A stretch of DNA of 41,890 nucleotides from Pseudonocardia bannensis (GCF_012911875.1 NZ_JAAXKZ010000043.1:1-41890), one strand, 5' to 3'; positions 1-8,689 are shown, counted from the first letter of the stretch. Made by a program: numbers and translations. The notes: generated from the sequence alone by a model not told the origin.

Positions 1-1891
1 GTTCGGGGGCCGCCGGGGTGGCGGCGTCGTCCAGCAGCGACGACCGCCGGTAGGCCTCCGGATCGGTGTCCGGCCGACCCAGGTAGCGCTCGGTGTAGTG
101 GGTGTCGTACAGCTTCCAGTCCGTCACCGGTGCCCCGCCGACGGCCGCGTGGAAGACGTCCGGCCGGCGCAGTACCGCGAGTGCGGCCAGGAACCCGCCG
201 AAGGACCAGCCACGGATCCCGACCCGGTCCAGGTCGAGGTCGGGGTGGCGCCGGGCGGCGGCGTGCAGCGCATCGATCTGGTCCTCCAGCACCGGGCCGG
301 CCAGGTCGTGATACACCGCGCGCTCCCACTCCGGTCCCCGTCCGGGGGTGCCCCGGCCGTCGGCGATCACCACCGCGAAGCCCTGCTCGGCGAACCACTG
401 GCTGGTCAGGTACGCGCCGCGCGCGGCGAGCACCCGCTGGGAGTGCGGCCCGCCGTAGGGATCCATCAGTACCGGCAGCTTCTGCCCGGGCCGGTGCCAC
501 GACGGCAGCAGCACGGCGGTGCGCACCTCCCGCTCTCCCGCGGCGAACAGCTCCACCCGAGGCTCCAGGCCGGGCGGCTCGGCGTACGAGGTGATCGTCA
601 GTTCGCGGCCGGTCGCCGGGCGGACCCGGACCGACGGCCCGTCGTGGGTGAGGTCCTGCCCGCTGACGACCAGCGTCCCGCCGCCCATCCGGCCGCTGTA
701 CACGCCGGTGTCCGGGGTCAACGACTGCAGCCCGGCCTTCCGCGACCAGGACCACAGCCCGATCGAGACCGGGTCCTGCGAGGCGCTGAACAGCACCGTG
801 TCGCCGTCCACGTCGAGTACCCCGCGGAACTGCAGCGACGGCGGCGTCACCGGTTCACCGTCGACGAGCAGCCGGTGCGCGCCCTCGCTGTCCGCGGTCC
901 AGACCAGCTCGCCCCCGGCCAGCCGGGCGGGTACCCCGGGGAGGATGTCGACCCAGCGGGGGTCGGTGCCGACCGCGACCGGGGTGGTGGCGCCGGTCGC
1001 GGGGTCCACCCGCAGTACCTGCAGGGTCCGCTGGTCGCGGCTCTGCACCGTGATGAGCAGGCCGGTGTAGTCCCAGGTCGCATCGACGAGGTACTCGAAC
1101 GCGGCCGTATCCCACCGGACCGGGATCCGGGCCCGGTTCAGACCGATGAGGTGCAGCGTGACCCGGGCGTTGGGGGTCCCGGCGGCGGGATAGGCGACGG
1201 TGGCCGGCTCGCGGTCGGGGTTGGCCGGGTCGGCGATGTGCCAGCGCTGCACGGGGGAGTCGTCCACCCGGGCGACGAGCAGCGAGTCGCCGAACGGGGA
1301 CCACCAGAAGCCCCGCATCCGGCCCATCTCCTCGGCGGCCACGAAGTCGGCCAGCCCGTAGGTGATGTGCGCCTCCTCCGGCTCGGCCAGCGTGGTCGTC
1401 GTGCGGGCGGCGAGCTCGTACACGTGCAGCGCGCCCCCGGCGACGTAGGCGACGCGGGCGCCCGTCGGGTCCGGCCGCGGGTCGATCACGCCACCGGGGG
1501 AGTCGACGAGGCGCGGGGTCAGCCCCGCCACGAAGGCGACGACGTACAGCCGTCCGGACAGGGTGAAGGCGGCCATCGTCATCGGTCGGTCGGTCGCGTA
1601 GCCGACGATGCCGCCTGCCTGCTCCCGGCTGCGTTCGCGGCGTGCGCGCTCCTCGGGCGGCAGGTCCTCGTCGGTGAGGTCACCGCCGTTGTCCAGGGCG
1701 CGCGGATCGACGACCAGGCGCTCCTCGGCGGTCGCGACGTCGAGGGTCCACAGACAGTTCACCGGGTCGGTCCCGCCCTTGCTGCGCAGGAACACGACCC
1801 GCTGGCCGTCGGGGGAGACCGTGATGCCGCGCGGGGCGCCCAGGGTGAACCGCCGGGTCCGGGCCTGCCGGCGCGGGAAGCTGTCCGTCAC
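1..1891 (-). CDS. S9 family prolyl oligopeptidase / dipeptidyl peptidase, C-terminus beyond the window
   Basis: The protein cleaves peptides after proline-like residues and belongs to the S9 serine peptidase family. About 630 residues are visible. The N-terminal two thirds look like the DPP IV-type beta-propeller, with repeated SPDG- and DP-type blade sequences. An alpha/beta-hydrolase domain follows, with MDPYGGPHSQRV and the nucleophile elbow GWSFGG, whose Ser is catalytic. The catalytic Asp and His would lie past the left edge. The GTG start at 1891 is well fixed because an in-frame TGA lies only three codons upstream. I see no signal peptide, so a cytoplasmic location is inferred. It diverges from the Rieske operon at 2108. 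Confidence 0.9.
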   Translation of the reverse strand, partial: MTDSFPRRQARTRRFTLGAPRGITVSPDGQRVVFLRSKGGTDPVNCLWTLDVATAEERLVVDPRALDNGGDLTDEDLPPEERARRERSREQAGGIVGYATDRPMTMAAFTLSGRLYVVAFVAGLTPRLVDSPGGVIDPRPDPTGARVAYVAGGALHVYELAARTTTTLAEPEEAHITYGLADFVAAEEMGRMRGFWWSPFGDSLLVARVDDSPVQRWHIADPANPDREPATVAYPAAGTPNARVTLHLIGLNRARIPVRWDTAAFEYLVDATWDYTGLLITVQSRDQRTLQVLRVDPATGATTPVAVGTDPRWVDILPGVPARLAGGELVWTADSEGAHRLLVDGEPVTPPSLQFRGVLDVDGDTVLFSASQDPVSIGLWSWSRKAGLQSLTPDTGVYSGRMGGGTLVVSGQDLTHDGPSVRVRPATGRELTITSYAEPPGLEPRVELFAAGEREVRTAVLLPSWHRPGQKLPVLMDPYGGPHSQRVLAARGAYLTSQWFAEQGFAVVIADGRGTPGRGPEWERAVYHDLAGPVLEDQIDALHAAARRHPDLDLDRVGIRGWSFGGFLAALAVLRRPDVFHAAVGGAPVTDWKLYDTHYTERYLGRPDTDPEAYRRSSLLDDAATPAAPE

Positions 1892-2107
1892 GGTGGATCA
1901 GTCTGCGCGCCGGGCCGGGCGGGGCGTCGCGGGGGTCACACCTCGGACGCCGCCCGACCCGGAGCGAGGTCCCTGATCCGGCCGGGACCGGTGGTCGGAG
2001 CAGCCGGTCTTTCAGTAGCTGAAAGTCGGGTGCCGGAGCCGGCGGTGGGCGTGGTGACCTGGCGCGCAGCACCCGATCCGACCCCGCCACCACGCAGGGA
2101 GACACCG

Positions 2108-3157
2108 ATGTCCGAATTCGTCCGGGACCAGTGGTACGTCGCGGCGTACGGGTCCGAGGTGGGCCGCGAGCTGCTGGCCCGCACCATCCTCGGCGAGCCG
2201 ATCGTGCTCTACCGCACCGGCGACGGCACCGCCGTCGCCCTGGCCGACCGCTGCGTGCACCGCCGCTTCCCGCTCTCGGAGAGCAAGCTCGTCGACGACA
2301 CCATCGTCTGCGGCTACCACGGCTTCACCTACGGTACCGACGGTGCGTGCGTCGCCGTCCCCGGGCAGAAGCGCATCCCGCGCACCGCCCGGGTCCCCTC
2401 CTACCCCGTCGTCGAGCAGGACTCCTTCGTCTGGGTCTGGATCGGCGACGCCGGGAAGGCCGCGACCACGCCGGTGCCGCGGGCACCGTGGCTGGCCGAC
2501 CCCGGCTACGCGACCGTCTGCGGGATGGAGCCGCTGAACGCCCGGGCGTCACTGCTGGTCGACAACCTGATGGACCTCTCCCACGAGACCTACCTCCACG
2601 GCGGCTACATCGGCACCCCGGAGGTCGCCGAGACCCCGATCACCACCGAGGTCGACGACGAGGCCGGCGTGGTCTACGTCAGCCGGCACATGGACGACAC
2701 CGAGTGCCCGCCGTTCTACGCCGAGTCCACCGGCCTCGCCGGGCGGATCACGCGCTGGCAGGACATCGAGTTCCACCCGCCGTGCCTGTACCTGCTGCAC
2801 AGCCGCGTCGCCCCGGTCGGCGTGCTGCCGAACGCCGACGGAACCGACCCGGACGCCTTCCACGTCGAGGTCGTCTACGCCATCACGCCGTCGACGGAGA
2901 ACAGCACCTACGACTTCTGGGCCGTGGCGCGCGACTTCGCCCAGGACGACGCGGAGGTCTCGGACTACCTGCGCGAGTCCAACCGGACCGTGGTGCTCCA
3001 GGACGTCGACGCGCTCAACGTCCTGGAGAAGGTCATCGCCGACGAGCCGGCCGGTTACCAGGAGCTCAGCATCAACATCGACACCGGTGGGCTGGCCGCG
3101 CGCCGCATCCTGGCCCGGATGGCGCGGGCGGGTGACCCCACGAAGGTCGGCTCGTGA
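2108..3157 (+). CDS. Rieske [2Fe-2S] aromatic oxygenase, VanA-like oxygenase component
   Basis: This is the terminal oxygenase of a two-component monooxygenase or demethylase, 349 aa, the usual length for vanillate O-demethylase-type subunits. The N-terminal Rieske domain has C49-x-H51 and C68-x2-H71. The mononuclear iron site is D156-x2-H159-x4-H164 in the DLSHETYLH motif, and a C-terminal QDVDAL segment may give the third, Asp ligand. GGGAG precedes the ATG by about 7 nt. The stop overlaps the next gene (GTGA), and the partner reductase, a permease and a regulator follow in the same direction. The substrate cannot be read from sequence; a methoxylated or hydroxylated aromatic acid is my inference. 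No beta subunit is present, as expected for this class. Confidence 0.92.
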   Translation: MSEFVRDQWYVAAYGSEVGRELLARTILGEPIVLYRTGDGTAVALADRCVHRRFPLSESKLVDDTIVCGYHGFTYGTDGACVAVPGQKRIPRTARVPSYPVVEQDSFVWVWIGDAGKAATTPVPRAPWLADPGYATVCGMEPLNARASLLVDNLMDLSHETYLHGGYIGTPEVAETPITTEVDDEAGVVYVSRHMDDTECPPFYAESTGLAGRITRWQDIEFHPPCLYLLHSRVAPVGVLPNADGTDPDAFHVEVVYAITPSTENSTYDFWAVARDFAQDDAEVSDYLRESNRTVVLQDVDALNVLEKVIADEPAGYQELSINIDTGGLAARRILARMARAGDPTKVGS

Positions 3158-3378
3158 CCGGCCCCGGGGCGCCGACCCGGATGCTGCGTGGCGAGCACGT
3201 GCGCCGCGTGGTGTGGCTCCCGGGCACCGACCTGCTGCGCGGCACCTGCTTCTGCGGCGCCGAGCGGGACGCGGAGGACCCGGTGGAGCTGTGGGAGTGG
3301 CTGCTCGCCCATCCCGACCACGGCGGTACCCCCGCCGTCCCGACCCGGCCGGCCCCGCGCGAGCTCGCCTCCATCTGA
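3154..3378 (+). CDS. small CxC protein of the Rieske oxygenase operon, unknown function
   Basis: A 74-aa protein whose GTG start overlaps the oxygenase stop as GTGA, which implies translational coupling. GAAGG lies about 7 nt upstream. An internal ATG at 3181 is a less likely start. The core has C32-x-C34 in LRGTCFCGAE, followed by the acidic/aromatic stretch EDPVELWEWLLAHPDH with H53 and H56. The two Cys and two His could bind Zn or Fe, or the protein could be a small oxygenase accessory factor; both are inference. I have an impression that similar short ORFs sit beside actinobacterial Rieske genes, but I cannot verify it here. The tail is Pro-rich and probably disordered. Confidence 0.75.
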   Translation: MTGPGAPTRMLRGEHVRRVVWLPGTDLLRGTCFCGAERDAEDPVELWEWLLAHPDHGGTPAVPTRPAPRELASI

Positions 3379-3437
3379 CCTCCGTGAGCGACGGCAGCGG
3401 CCATGGCCGCTGCCGCCACCCGCAGAAGGGTTCCGTC

Positions 3438-4382
3438 ATGGCTGAAGAAGCCGAACTCGACCTGCTCGTCGACCGCGCCGTCCCAGCGGCCGACGGGGTC
3501 GTCGAGCTGACCCTGCGCGCCGCCGACGGCGCCGACCTGCCCGCGTGGAAACCCGGTGCGCACGTCGACCTGGAGCTGCGTCCCGACCTGGTCCGGCAGT
3601 ACTCGCTGTGCGGCGACCCCGCCGACCGCACCCGCTGGCGGCTCGGGGTCCTGCGCGAGCCGGACGGCCGGGGCGGCTCGGCGTTCGTGCACGACGAGCT
3701 GGCCGAGGGGACGAAGGTCCGGGCCCGCGGCCCGCGCAACCACTTCGCCCTGGCCGACGCGCCGCGCCACCTGTTCATCGCCGGCGGCATCGGGATCACC
3801 CCGATCCTGCCGATGCTCGCGGCGGCGGACGCGGCCGGCGGCGACTGGCGCCTGGTCTACGGCGGGCGCACCCGCACCTCGATGGCCTTCCTCGCGGAGC
3901 TGACCGACCGGTACGCCGAGCGTGTCGAGGTCCGGCCGCAGGACGAGACCGGGCCGCTCGACCTGGACGGGCTGCTCGGTGGCCTCGAGCCCGGCACGCT
4001 CGTCTACTGCTGCGGGCCGGAGCCGCTGCTCACCGCGGTCGAGGAGCGGGCCCCGGCGGGGCAGCTGCACGTCGAGCGGTTCGCGCCCAGGAGCGTGGGC
4101 GAACCCGTCCGTGCGGACGGGTTCGAGGTGGAGCTCGCCCGGTCCGGGCTCACCCTCACGGTGCTCCCGGACCGCTCGATCCTGCACACCGTCGAAGACG
4201 CCGGGATCAGCGTCCTCTCGTCGTGCCAGGAAGGCACGTGCGGGACCTGCGAGACCGGGGTACTCGGGGGCAGGCCCGACCACCGCGACTCGTTGCTCAC
4301 CGCCGAGGAGCGGGCGGCCGGCGACACGATGTTCATCTGCGTGTCCCGGTGCTGGTCGCCCCGTCTCGTGCTCGACCTCTAG
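3438..4382 (+). CDS. VanB-like oxidoreductase (FMN / NAD(P)H / C-terminal [2Fe-2S] ferredoxin), reductase for the Rieske oxygenase
   Basis: It moves electrons from NAD(P)H through flavin to a plant-type [2Fe-2S] centre and on to the Rieske oxygenase. At 314 aa it has the domain order of phthalate dioxygenase reductases. The flavin-binding RQYSLCG lies near residue 55, the nucleotide-binding GGIGITPILPM near 115 and YCCGPEPLL near 190. The C-terminal cluster is C263-x4-C268-x2-C271-x29-C301. AGAAGGG precedes the ATG. It lies 59 bp after the small CxC gene and clearly serves the oxygenase at 2108. I see nothing truncated or odd. Confidence 0.93.
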   Translation: MAEEAELDLLVDRAVPAADGVVELTLRAADGADLPAWKPGAHVDLELRPDLVRQYSLCGDPADRTRWRLGVLREPDGRGGSAFVHDELAEGTKVRARGPRNHFALADAPRHLFIAGGIGITPILPMLAAADAAGGDWRLVYGGRTRTSMAFLAELTDRYAERVEVRPQDETGPLDLDGLLGGLEPGTLVYCCGPEPLLTAVEERAPAGQLHVERFAPRSVGEPVRADGFEVELARSGLTLTVLPDRSILHTVEDAGISVLSSCQEGTCGTCETGVLGGRPDHRDSLLTAEERAAGDTMFICVSRCWSPRLVLDL

Positions 4383-4417
4383 CGAACAACAGCCGCGCAC
4401 CCGTCGAGGAGGACGTG

Positions 4418-5875
4418 ATGAGCGAGCCCCTGCGCAGCCACCCGGGACCGCCCGACGCCGCGGTGCCACCGAGAGTGCCCTACAAGCCGCTCTGGGCGGT
4501 GCTGCTGCTGGGCTGGCTGGTGAGCTACGCCGACCGCACGGTCACCGGCCCGGTGATCGCCTGGATGATCCAGAACAAGGCCGGTTTCATCGGCGACTCG
4601 GCGAACCCGGCGACGCTCGGTGGGCTGATCGGCTCGCTGTTCTTCGTCGGCTACATGCTGACCCAGTACCCCGGCGGGAAGCTCGGCGACCGCTTCGGGC
4701 ACCGCGAGATGATCGTCGTCTCGCTGCTGTGGGCCGGTGTCATGACGATCGTGTCCGGGCTGGTCGCGGGACTCATCGCGTTCGTCGCCGCGCGGGTGCT
4801 GACCGGACTCGGCGAAGGGGTCTTCTACTCCAACGACCGCACCCTGGTCATGGCGCACACCCCGGTCCAGAAGCGCACCCTGGGCCTCGGCGTCGTGATC
4901 ACCGGTCTCTCGATCGGGCTCACCGTCGGGATCGTCGCGACGCCGCTGCTGATCGACTGGGGTCGGTCCCTCGGCATGGGGGAGGAGGCGTGGCGGGTCC
5001 CGTTCTACGTGCTCGGCGCCGTCACCCTGGTGGTCGCCGCGCTCGCCGCCTGGTTCTTCCGGAACAGGCTGGGCGGCCCGCTGCGGCTGCGTGCCCCGTT
5101 CCTGCGGCTGATCGCGTACTCGGCACCGACGTTCGCCGCGGTGCTCACCCTGTTCTGGGTGGCCGACCGGCTGGGCTGGCCGGAGTGGGCGACCGCAGGG
5201 GTGGCGCTGCTGCTCGCCGGCGTCTACATCGCGGTGATCGTGCGCAACGAGATCCGCGCCGGACGGGCGTCGACCCTGCTCAGCCGGGACGCGCTGCTGA
5301 TGTACATCGGTTTCATCGCGGTGCTGTGGAACCTGTGGTTCTTCTCGTTCTGGTCCGTGCTCATCGTGCGTGAGACCGCCCAGAGCAGCCTGACCGCGGC
5401 CGCGCTCACCGCGGCGTTCAACGCGGTCGCGGGCATCATCGGCTTCCCGGCCGGTGGCTGGTTGGCCGACCGTCGGGTGCGCCGGGGCAAGGGCCGCAAG
5501 CCGCTGCTGATCGGGTTGACCCTGGGCTACGCGGTGCTCGTCGTGCTGTTCGGGCTCAGCGTGATGCGCGGCGAGCAGCCGTCGCTGCTGGTGCTCGGCC
5601 TGCTGCTGTTCAGCTCCGGCGTGCTGTTCAACGCCCTGCAGCCGGTCCAGCACGGCATGACCGGCGACCTGGTGCCGCCCGACCAGCGTGGCTCGATGTT
5701 CGGGCTGTTCAACCTGATCGCGGAGGTGGGCGCCGTCGCGAGCCCGGTGGTCAGCGGGCTGCTGCGCGACGCCACCGGTAGCTGGGCACCCGGGGTGTTC
5801 GTCGCGGCCGCGCTGATGTTCGCCTCCGCTGTGCTGTACGCGCTGGTGCGGGAGAAGATGCCTGCACCGGCGTGA
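4418..5875 (+). CDS. MFS transporter, probable aromatic acid/anion symporter
   Basis: An integral membrane permease of 485 aa with about 12 hydrophobic segments. The MFS motif A is present after TM2 as GDRFGHREM. YADRTVTGPV follows TM1, a charged residue in TM1 that is common in anion and aromatic-acid symporters. The N-terminal 25 residues are soluble and Pro-rich. A strong GAGGAGG Shine-Dalgarno lies 5-6 nt before the ATG. It sits 35 bp after the reductase and 13 bp before the IclR regulator, so it most likely imports the substrate of the Rieske system. The specific substrate is unknown. Confidence 0.9.
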   Translation: MSEPLRSHPGPPDAAVPPRVPYKPLWAVLLLGWLVSYADRTVTGPVIAWMIQNKAGFIGDSANPATLGGLIGSLFFVGYMLTQYPGGKLGDRFGHREMIVVSLLWAGVMTIVSGLVAGLIAFVAARVLTGLGEGVFYSNDRTLVMAHTPVQKRTLGLGVVITGLSIGLTVGIVATPLLIDWGRSLGMGEEAWRVPFYVLGAVTLVVAALAAWFFRNRLGGPLRLRAPFLRLIAYSAPTFAAVLTLFWVADRLGWPEWATAGVALLLAGVYIAVIVRNEIRAGRASTLLSRDALLMYIGFIAVLWNLWFFSFWSVLIVRETAQSSLTAAALTAAFNAVAGIIGFPAGGWLADRRVRRGKGRKPLLIGLTLGYAVLVVLFGLSVMRGEQPSLLVLGLLLFSSGVLFNALQPVQHGMTGDLVPPDQRGSMFGLFNLIAEVGAVASPVVSGLLRDATGSWAPGVFVAAALMFASAVLYALVREKMPAPA

Positions 5876-5888
5876 CGAGGGGGTGCCG

Positions 5889-6689
5889 ATGGCGGCAGAC
5901 GCGGCTCCGCGCTCGTTGTCGGGAAAGGTGCTCGACGTTCTCGACGCGTTCTCCGCCGACGCCCCGGAGCTCACCCTGTCCGACATCAGCCGCCGGACCG
6001 GGCTGTCGCTGAGCACCACGCACCGCATCGTCCGCGAGCTCAGCGAGTGGGGCGCGCTCGAGCGCCAGGGCCGCGGTCCGTACCGCATCGGCCTGCGATT
6101 GTTCGAGGTCGCGTCGTTGGCGCCGCGGGGCCCGCAGCTGCGCGAGGTCGCCCTGCCCTACCTGGAGGACCTGTACGAGGCGACGCACGAGAACGTGCAG
6201 CTCGCGGTGCGCGAGGGCCTCGAGCTCGTGTTCCTGGAGCGGATCACCGGCCGGGACGCGGTCCGGGTGCTGACCCGGGTCGGCGGCCGGTTCTCGCTGC
6301 ACGCCACCGGGGTCGGGCTCGCGCTGCTGGCCTTCGCCCCGCCCGAGGTCCAGGAACAGGTGCTGTCGGGATCGCTCGAGCGCTGGACGGAGCGCACCAT
6401 CACCGATCAGGGGCAGCTGCGCCGGATGCTCGCCGACGTCCGCCGCACCGGCGTCGCGATCAGTGACCGGCAGGTGACCATGGACGCGCTGTCGGTGGCC
6501 GCGCCCGTCGTCGGGCCCGATGACTGCGTGGTCGCCGCCCTGTCCCTCGTGGTGCACGCGGACGGGGCGTCGCCGCACACGCTGGCGCCTGCGGTGCGTA
6601 CCGCGGCCCGCGGCATCTCGCGGGCGCTGGGGTCTCCGACGGCGCGCCGGCATCCGGCAGGGGCACGCCGCCGCGCGTCCGGCCCGTGA
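5889..6689 (+). CDS. IclR family transcriptional regulator
   Basis: A 266-aa regulator with an N-terminal winged helix (LTLSDISRRTGLSLSTTHRI, residues about 28-47) and a C-terminal IclR effector-binding domain (about 80-250). It is transcribed with the Rieske operon, 13 bp after the permease gene. IclR proteins often sense the aromatic substrate of the linked genes, so local control is likely. I chose the ATG at 5889 because GAGGGGG is well placed before it; an in-frame GTG at 5883 would add two residues. The C-terminus is a basic Arg/Ala-rich tail. Its operator cannot be identified here. Confidence 0.9.
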   Translation: MAADAAPRSLSGKVLDVLDAFSADAPELTLSDISRRTGLSLSTTHRIVRELSEWGALERQGRGPYRIGLRLFEVASLAPRGPQLREVALPYLEDLYEATHENVQLAVREGLELVFLERITGRDAVRVLTRVGGRFSLHATGVGLALLAFAPPEVQEQVLSGSLERWTERTITDQGQLRRMLADVRRTGVAISDRQVTMDALSVAAPVVGPDDCVVAALSLVVHADGASPHTLAPAVRTAARGISRALGSPTARRHPAGARRRASGP

Positions 6690-6694
6690 GTCCT

Positions 6695-6746
6695 GCTCCG
6701 CCGGTGCGCGCGCCCCGAGCCCGAGGAGGGCCCATCCCGGCGGAGC
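6695..6746 (+). terminator. hairpin after the Rieske operon
   Basis: A perfect 10-bp inverted repeat, GCTCCGCCGG (6695-6704) with CCGGCGGAGC (6737-6746). The interval holds a second small stem, GCCC-GAGGA-GGGC. It lies just past the IclR stop. There is no U-tract, as is common in high-GC actinobacteria, so terminator function is inferred. Confidence 0.5.
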
Positions 6747-6929
6747 CCGGCACCGCGACCTGCCGTCTTGTCGCGGAGGGTGGAGGCACGCCCGCCGCGG
6801 CGTAGCATCGGAGCGCTGGAGACACTTCCCGTGCCAGCACGCACACGGTCCTCGGCCCTGGCCCACACCGTCCCGGTCCCGGGGCCGGGAGTGCGCGATG
6901 GCCGGACCGCGCGCACGAGGAACTGCGTC

Positions 6930-7352
6930 ATGAGCCGTTCTCAACCGGCGCCGCCGCGCCGCCCAGGCCCGGTCCGGTGGCTGTGGTACGCCGCCGGCGG
7001 GCGGCTACCGAGGCGCTACCGGGAATGGGTCCTGCACGACCTCACCTGCCGCACGTGGCCACTCCGCCACCTCGCCCGGTTGTTGGCCCAGCTCGCACCG
7101 GTCGCCGTCGTCCTGCTGGTGCTGATCCCGGGCCCGTTGGGGGTCCGGGTGATGAGCGTGGTGGCCGGATCGCTGATCGGTCTCATGTACTCCTTCGTCT
7201 TCCTCCACGAGGCCACCGCGGGCCGGGCAGCCAAAGCCGGCTATCCCAGCGGTACCACGCAGCGGGTCCGCAACGAGCGCCACGCCTCCCGGGCACTCGC
7301 CAGGGCGGCCGAGGACTTCGAGCGGCGGTGGGCCCGGTCGCCCCGTGCGTGA
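6930..7352 (+). CDS. DUF5313 family membrane protein
   Basis: A 140-aa protein with the pattern of actinobacterial DUF5313. An N-terminal WLWYAAGGRLPRRYREWV segment is followed by a conserved HDLTCRTWPLRHLAR. Two membrane helices follow (about 52-71 and 78-95, the latter ending in SFVFL), then a charged C-terminus with KAGYPSGTT. ACGAGG lies 9 nt before the ATG at 6930. A GTG at 6768 would extend the protein by 54 residues of low-complexity sequence, and I reject it. The function of the family is unknown. It stands alone between hairpins on both sides. Confidence 0.8.
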   Translation: MSRSQPAPPRRPGPVRWLWYAAGGRLPRRYREWVLHDLTCRTWPLRHLARLLAQLAPVAVVLLVLIPGPLGVRVMSVVAGSLIGLMYSFVFLHEATAGRAAKAGYPSGTTQRVRNERHASRALARAAEDFERRWARSPRA

Positions 7353-7366
7353 GCGCCCGGGCTCGC

Positions 7367-7437
7367 TTCACCGCGGCCGGGGCCGGGCCGCAGCGTTCGC
7401 CCCCGCACGGTCGGGGCGCAGCACGCCCTGCGGTGAA
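7367..7437 (+). terminator. long imperfect hairpin after the DUF5313 gene
   Basis: TTCACCGC (7367-7374) pairs with GCGGTGAA (7430-7437). The loop contains a further G/C stem around CCCCG-CACGGT-CGGGG near 7400-7417. It lies 15 bp past the stop at 7352. No U-tract is visible. Confidence 0.35.
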
Positions 7438-7572
7438 CGAACCGGGTGGCCCGGTCGGCACGACGCCACGGGCCCGTGAGCCGCCCACAGCGCCGGTGCC
7501 CTGCTCGTCGGCCCGGGTGTCGGGGGAGGGCGGGGCCGCACCGCCGTGGACCGTCGTCGGAACGGACCGTCC

Positions 7573-8262
7573 TCAGGTGATGGGGGATCCGCCGGTCACC
7601 CCGAGCACCTCCGAGGTCATGTAGCTCGACTCCTGGGAGGCGAGGAAGACGTAGAACGGGGCGAGTTCGGCCGGCTGCGCCGCCCTCCCCATCGGCGCCT
7701 GCGCGCCGAACGACGTCAGCTTGTCCTCCGACATCGTGGCCGGGATCAGCGGGGTCCACACCGGGCCCGGTGCCACCGAGTTGACCCGGATGCCCCGCTC
7801 GGCCAGTTCGTGGCCCAATCCCTTGGTGAAGTTCACGATCGCGGCCTTGGACGTCGCGTAGTCCAGCAGGTGCGGCGAGGGCTGGAACGCCTGGACCGAG
7901 GAACTGGTGATGATCGAGGACCCGGGCTGCATGTGCGGCACCGCCGCCTGGCACAACCAGAACAGCGCGTAGAACGCGGTGTCCTCGGCGTCCTGCGTCT
8001 CGGCCTCCAGATGGGTGATCAGGACGTCCGCGCCCTCGCGGGCGAATGCGATCGCCACCGCCCGGCCGATGCCCGAGTCACCGCCGGTGATCAGAGCCTT
8101 CCGGCCCTCCAGCCGCCCGGTCCCCCGGTAGGTCCGCTCCCCGTGGTCGGGCCGCACGTCCATGTCGTCGGTGCGCCCCGGGTACGCCACCGTCCGGTCG
8201 CCGCTGCCCGGCGCGGCGTGCTGCTCGGTCGGGTCCTGCTGGGTGAACTGGTCCTGGCTCAC
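7573..8262 (-). CDS. SDR family oxidoreductase with an in-frame internal deletion, probably inactive
   Basis: This resembles the YghA-type short-chain dehydrogenases, which are about 285-300 aa, but only 229 aa are encoded. The N-terminal NAD(P) motif ITGGDSGIG, the catalytic-type SSSVQAFQ serine region, Y-x3-K in YATSKAA, and the C-terminal [10 protein letters not shown] and LGVTGG are all present. From EDT (about residue 94) the sequence jumps to [15 protein letters not shown], so about 60 residues are missing. These include the usual NNAA motif, the helix after it and the active-site Asn. The frame is kept. GTG at 8262 follows GAAGGGG. Without the central strands the Rossmann fold is unlikely to work. 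An assembly collapse is the other explanation. Confidence 0.8.
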   Translation of the reverse strand: MSQDQFTQQDPTEQHAAPGSGDRTVAYPGRTDDMDVRPDHGERTYRGTGRLEGRKALITGGDSGIGRAVAIAFAREGADVLITHLEAETQDAEDTAFYALFWLCQAAVPHMQPGSSIITSSSVQAFQPSPHLLDYATSKAAIVNFTKGLGHELAERGIRVNSVAPGPVWTPLIPATMSEDKLTSFGAQAPMGRAAQPAELAPFYVFLASQESSYMTSEVLGVTGGSPIT

Positions 8263-8511
8263 GCTGTCCCCTTCACCGTGCCGCGGGTCGCTGTCGGATC
8301 CGGCGTTCCCGGTGAGCGCATCGACAACTCATCCCGGCAGCCGGCGCACCGTTCTGCGTCCGGGACGGGACCAGTGACTGCGGATCCGCGGGGGTCGGCA
8401 AGTGCCGGCGCCGTTGTCTCCCGCCGCAGGTGGTGCGTCCTCGTTGCTCTTCGGCCCCGCGTTCCCGTGACCTGGCCGGGCCGGCCTTCTTCCCCACCCA
8501 GGGAGGTTCCG

Positions 8512-8583
8512 ATGCTCGCCGTCGCCGCTGCTGTCCTCTTCCTCGTCGCTCTGGTGGCCGATCCGGCGACCATCCGGCGCTGA
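8512..8583 (+). CDS. possible 23-aa membrane peptide
   Basis: An ATG with a strong GGGAGG Shine-Dalgarno (8501-8506, 5 nt spacing) opens a 23-codon frame ending in TGA at 8583. The peptide is one hydrophobic segment (about residues 2-17) followed by DPATIRR, so it would be a single-pass membrane peptide with a charged end. It lies alone on the plus strand between two minus-strand genes. I recognise no family and see no clear promoter. The SD and the clean hydrophobic/charged layout are the only support. Confidence 0.4.
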   Translation: MLAVAAAVLFLVALVADPATIRR

Positions 8584-8689
8584 CCGCTGGACACGCCGGA
8601 CAGCGACGAGACCGGATCCTCGCCGCCACCGCGAGGACGGCCGCCCGGGGCACTTCCACCGTTCCGGCCGGCCGCTGCGCGGCACGCCG

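Noticed and set aside
98..2107. Long plus-strand open frame joined to the Rieske gene (1019 aa)
   Set aside because: The first 670 residues are the GC-rich shadow of the minus-strand S9 peptidase; the real gene starts at 2108 with an SD.
6768..6929. 54-residue N-terminal extension of the DUF5313 protein from GTG 6768
   Set aside because: The extension is Arg/Pro/Ser low-complexity sequence, and ACGAGG before the ATG at 6930 gives a better start.
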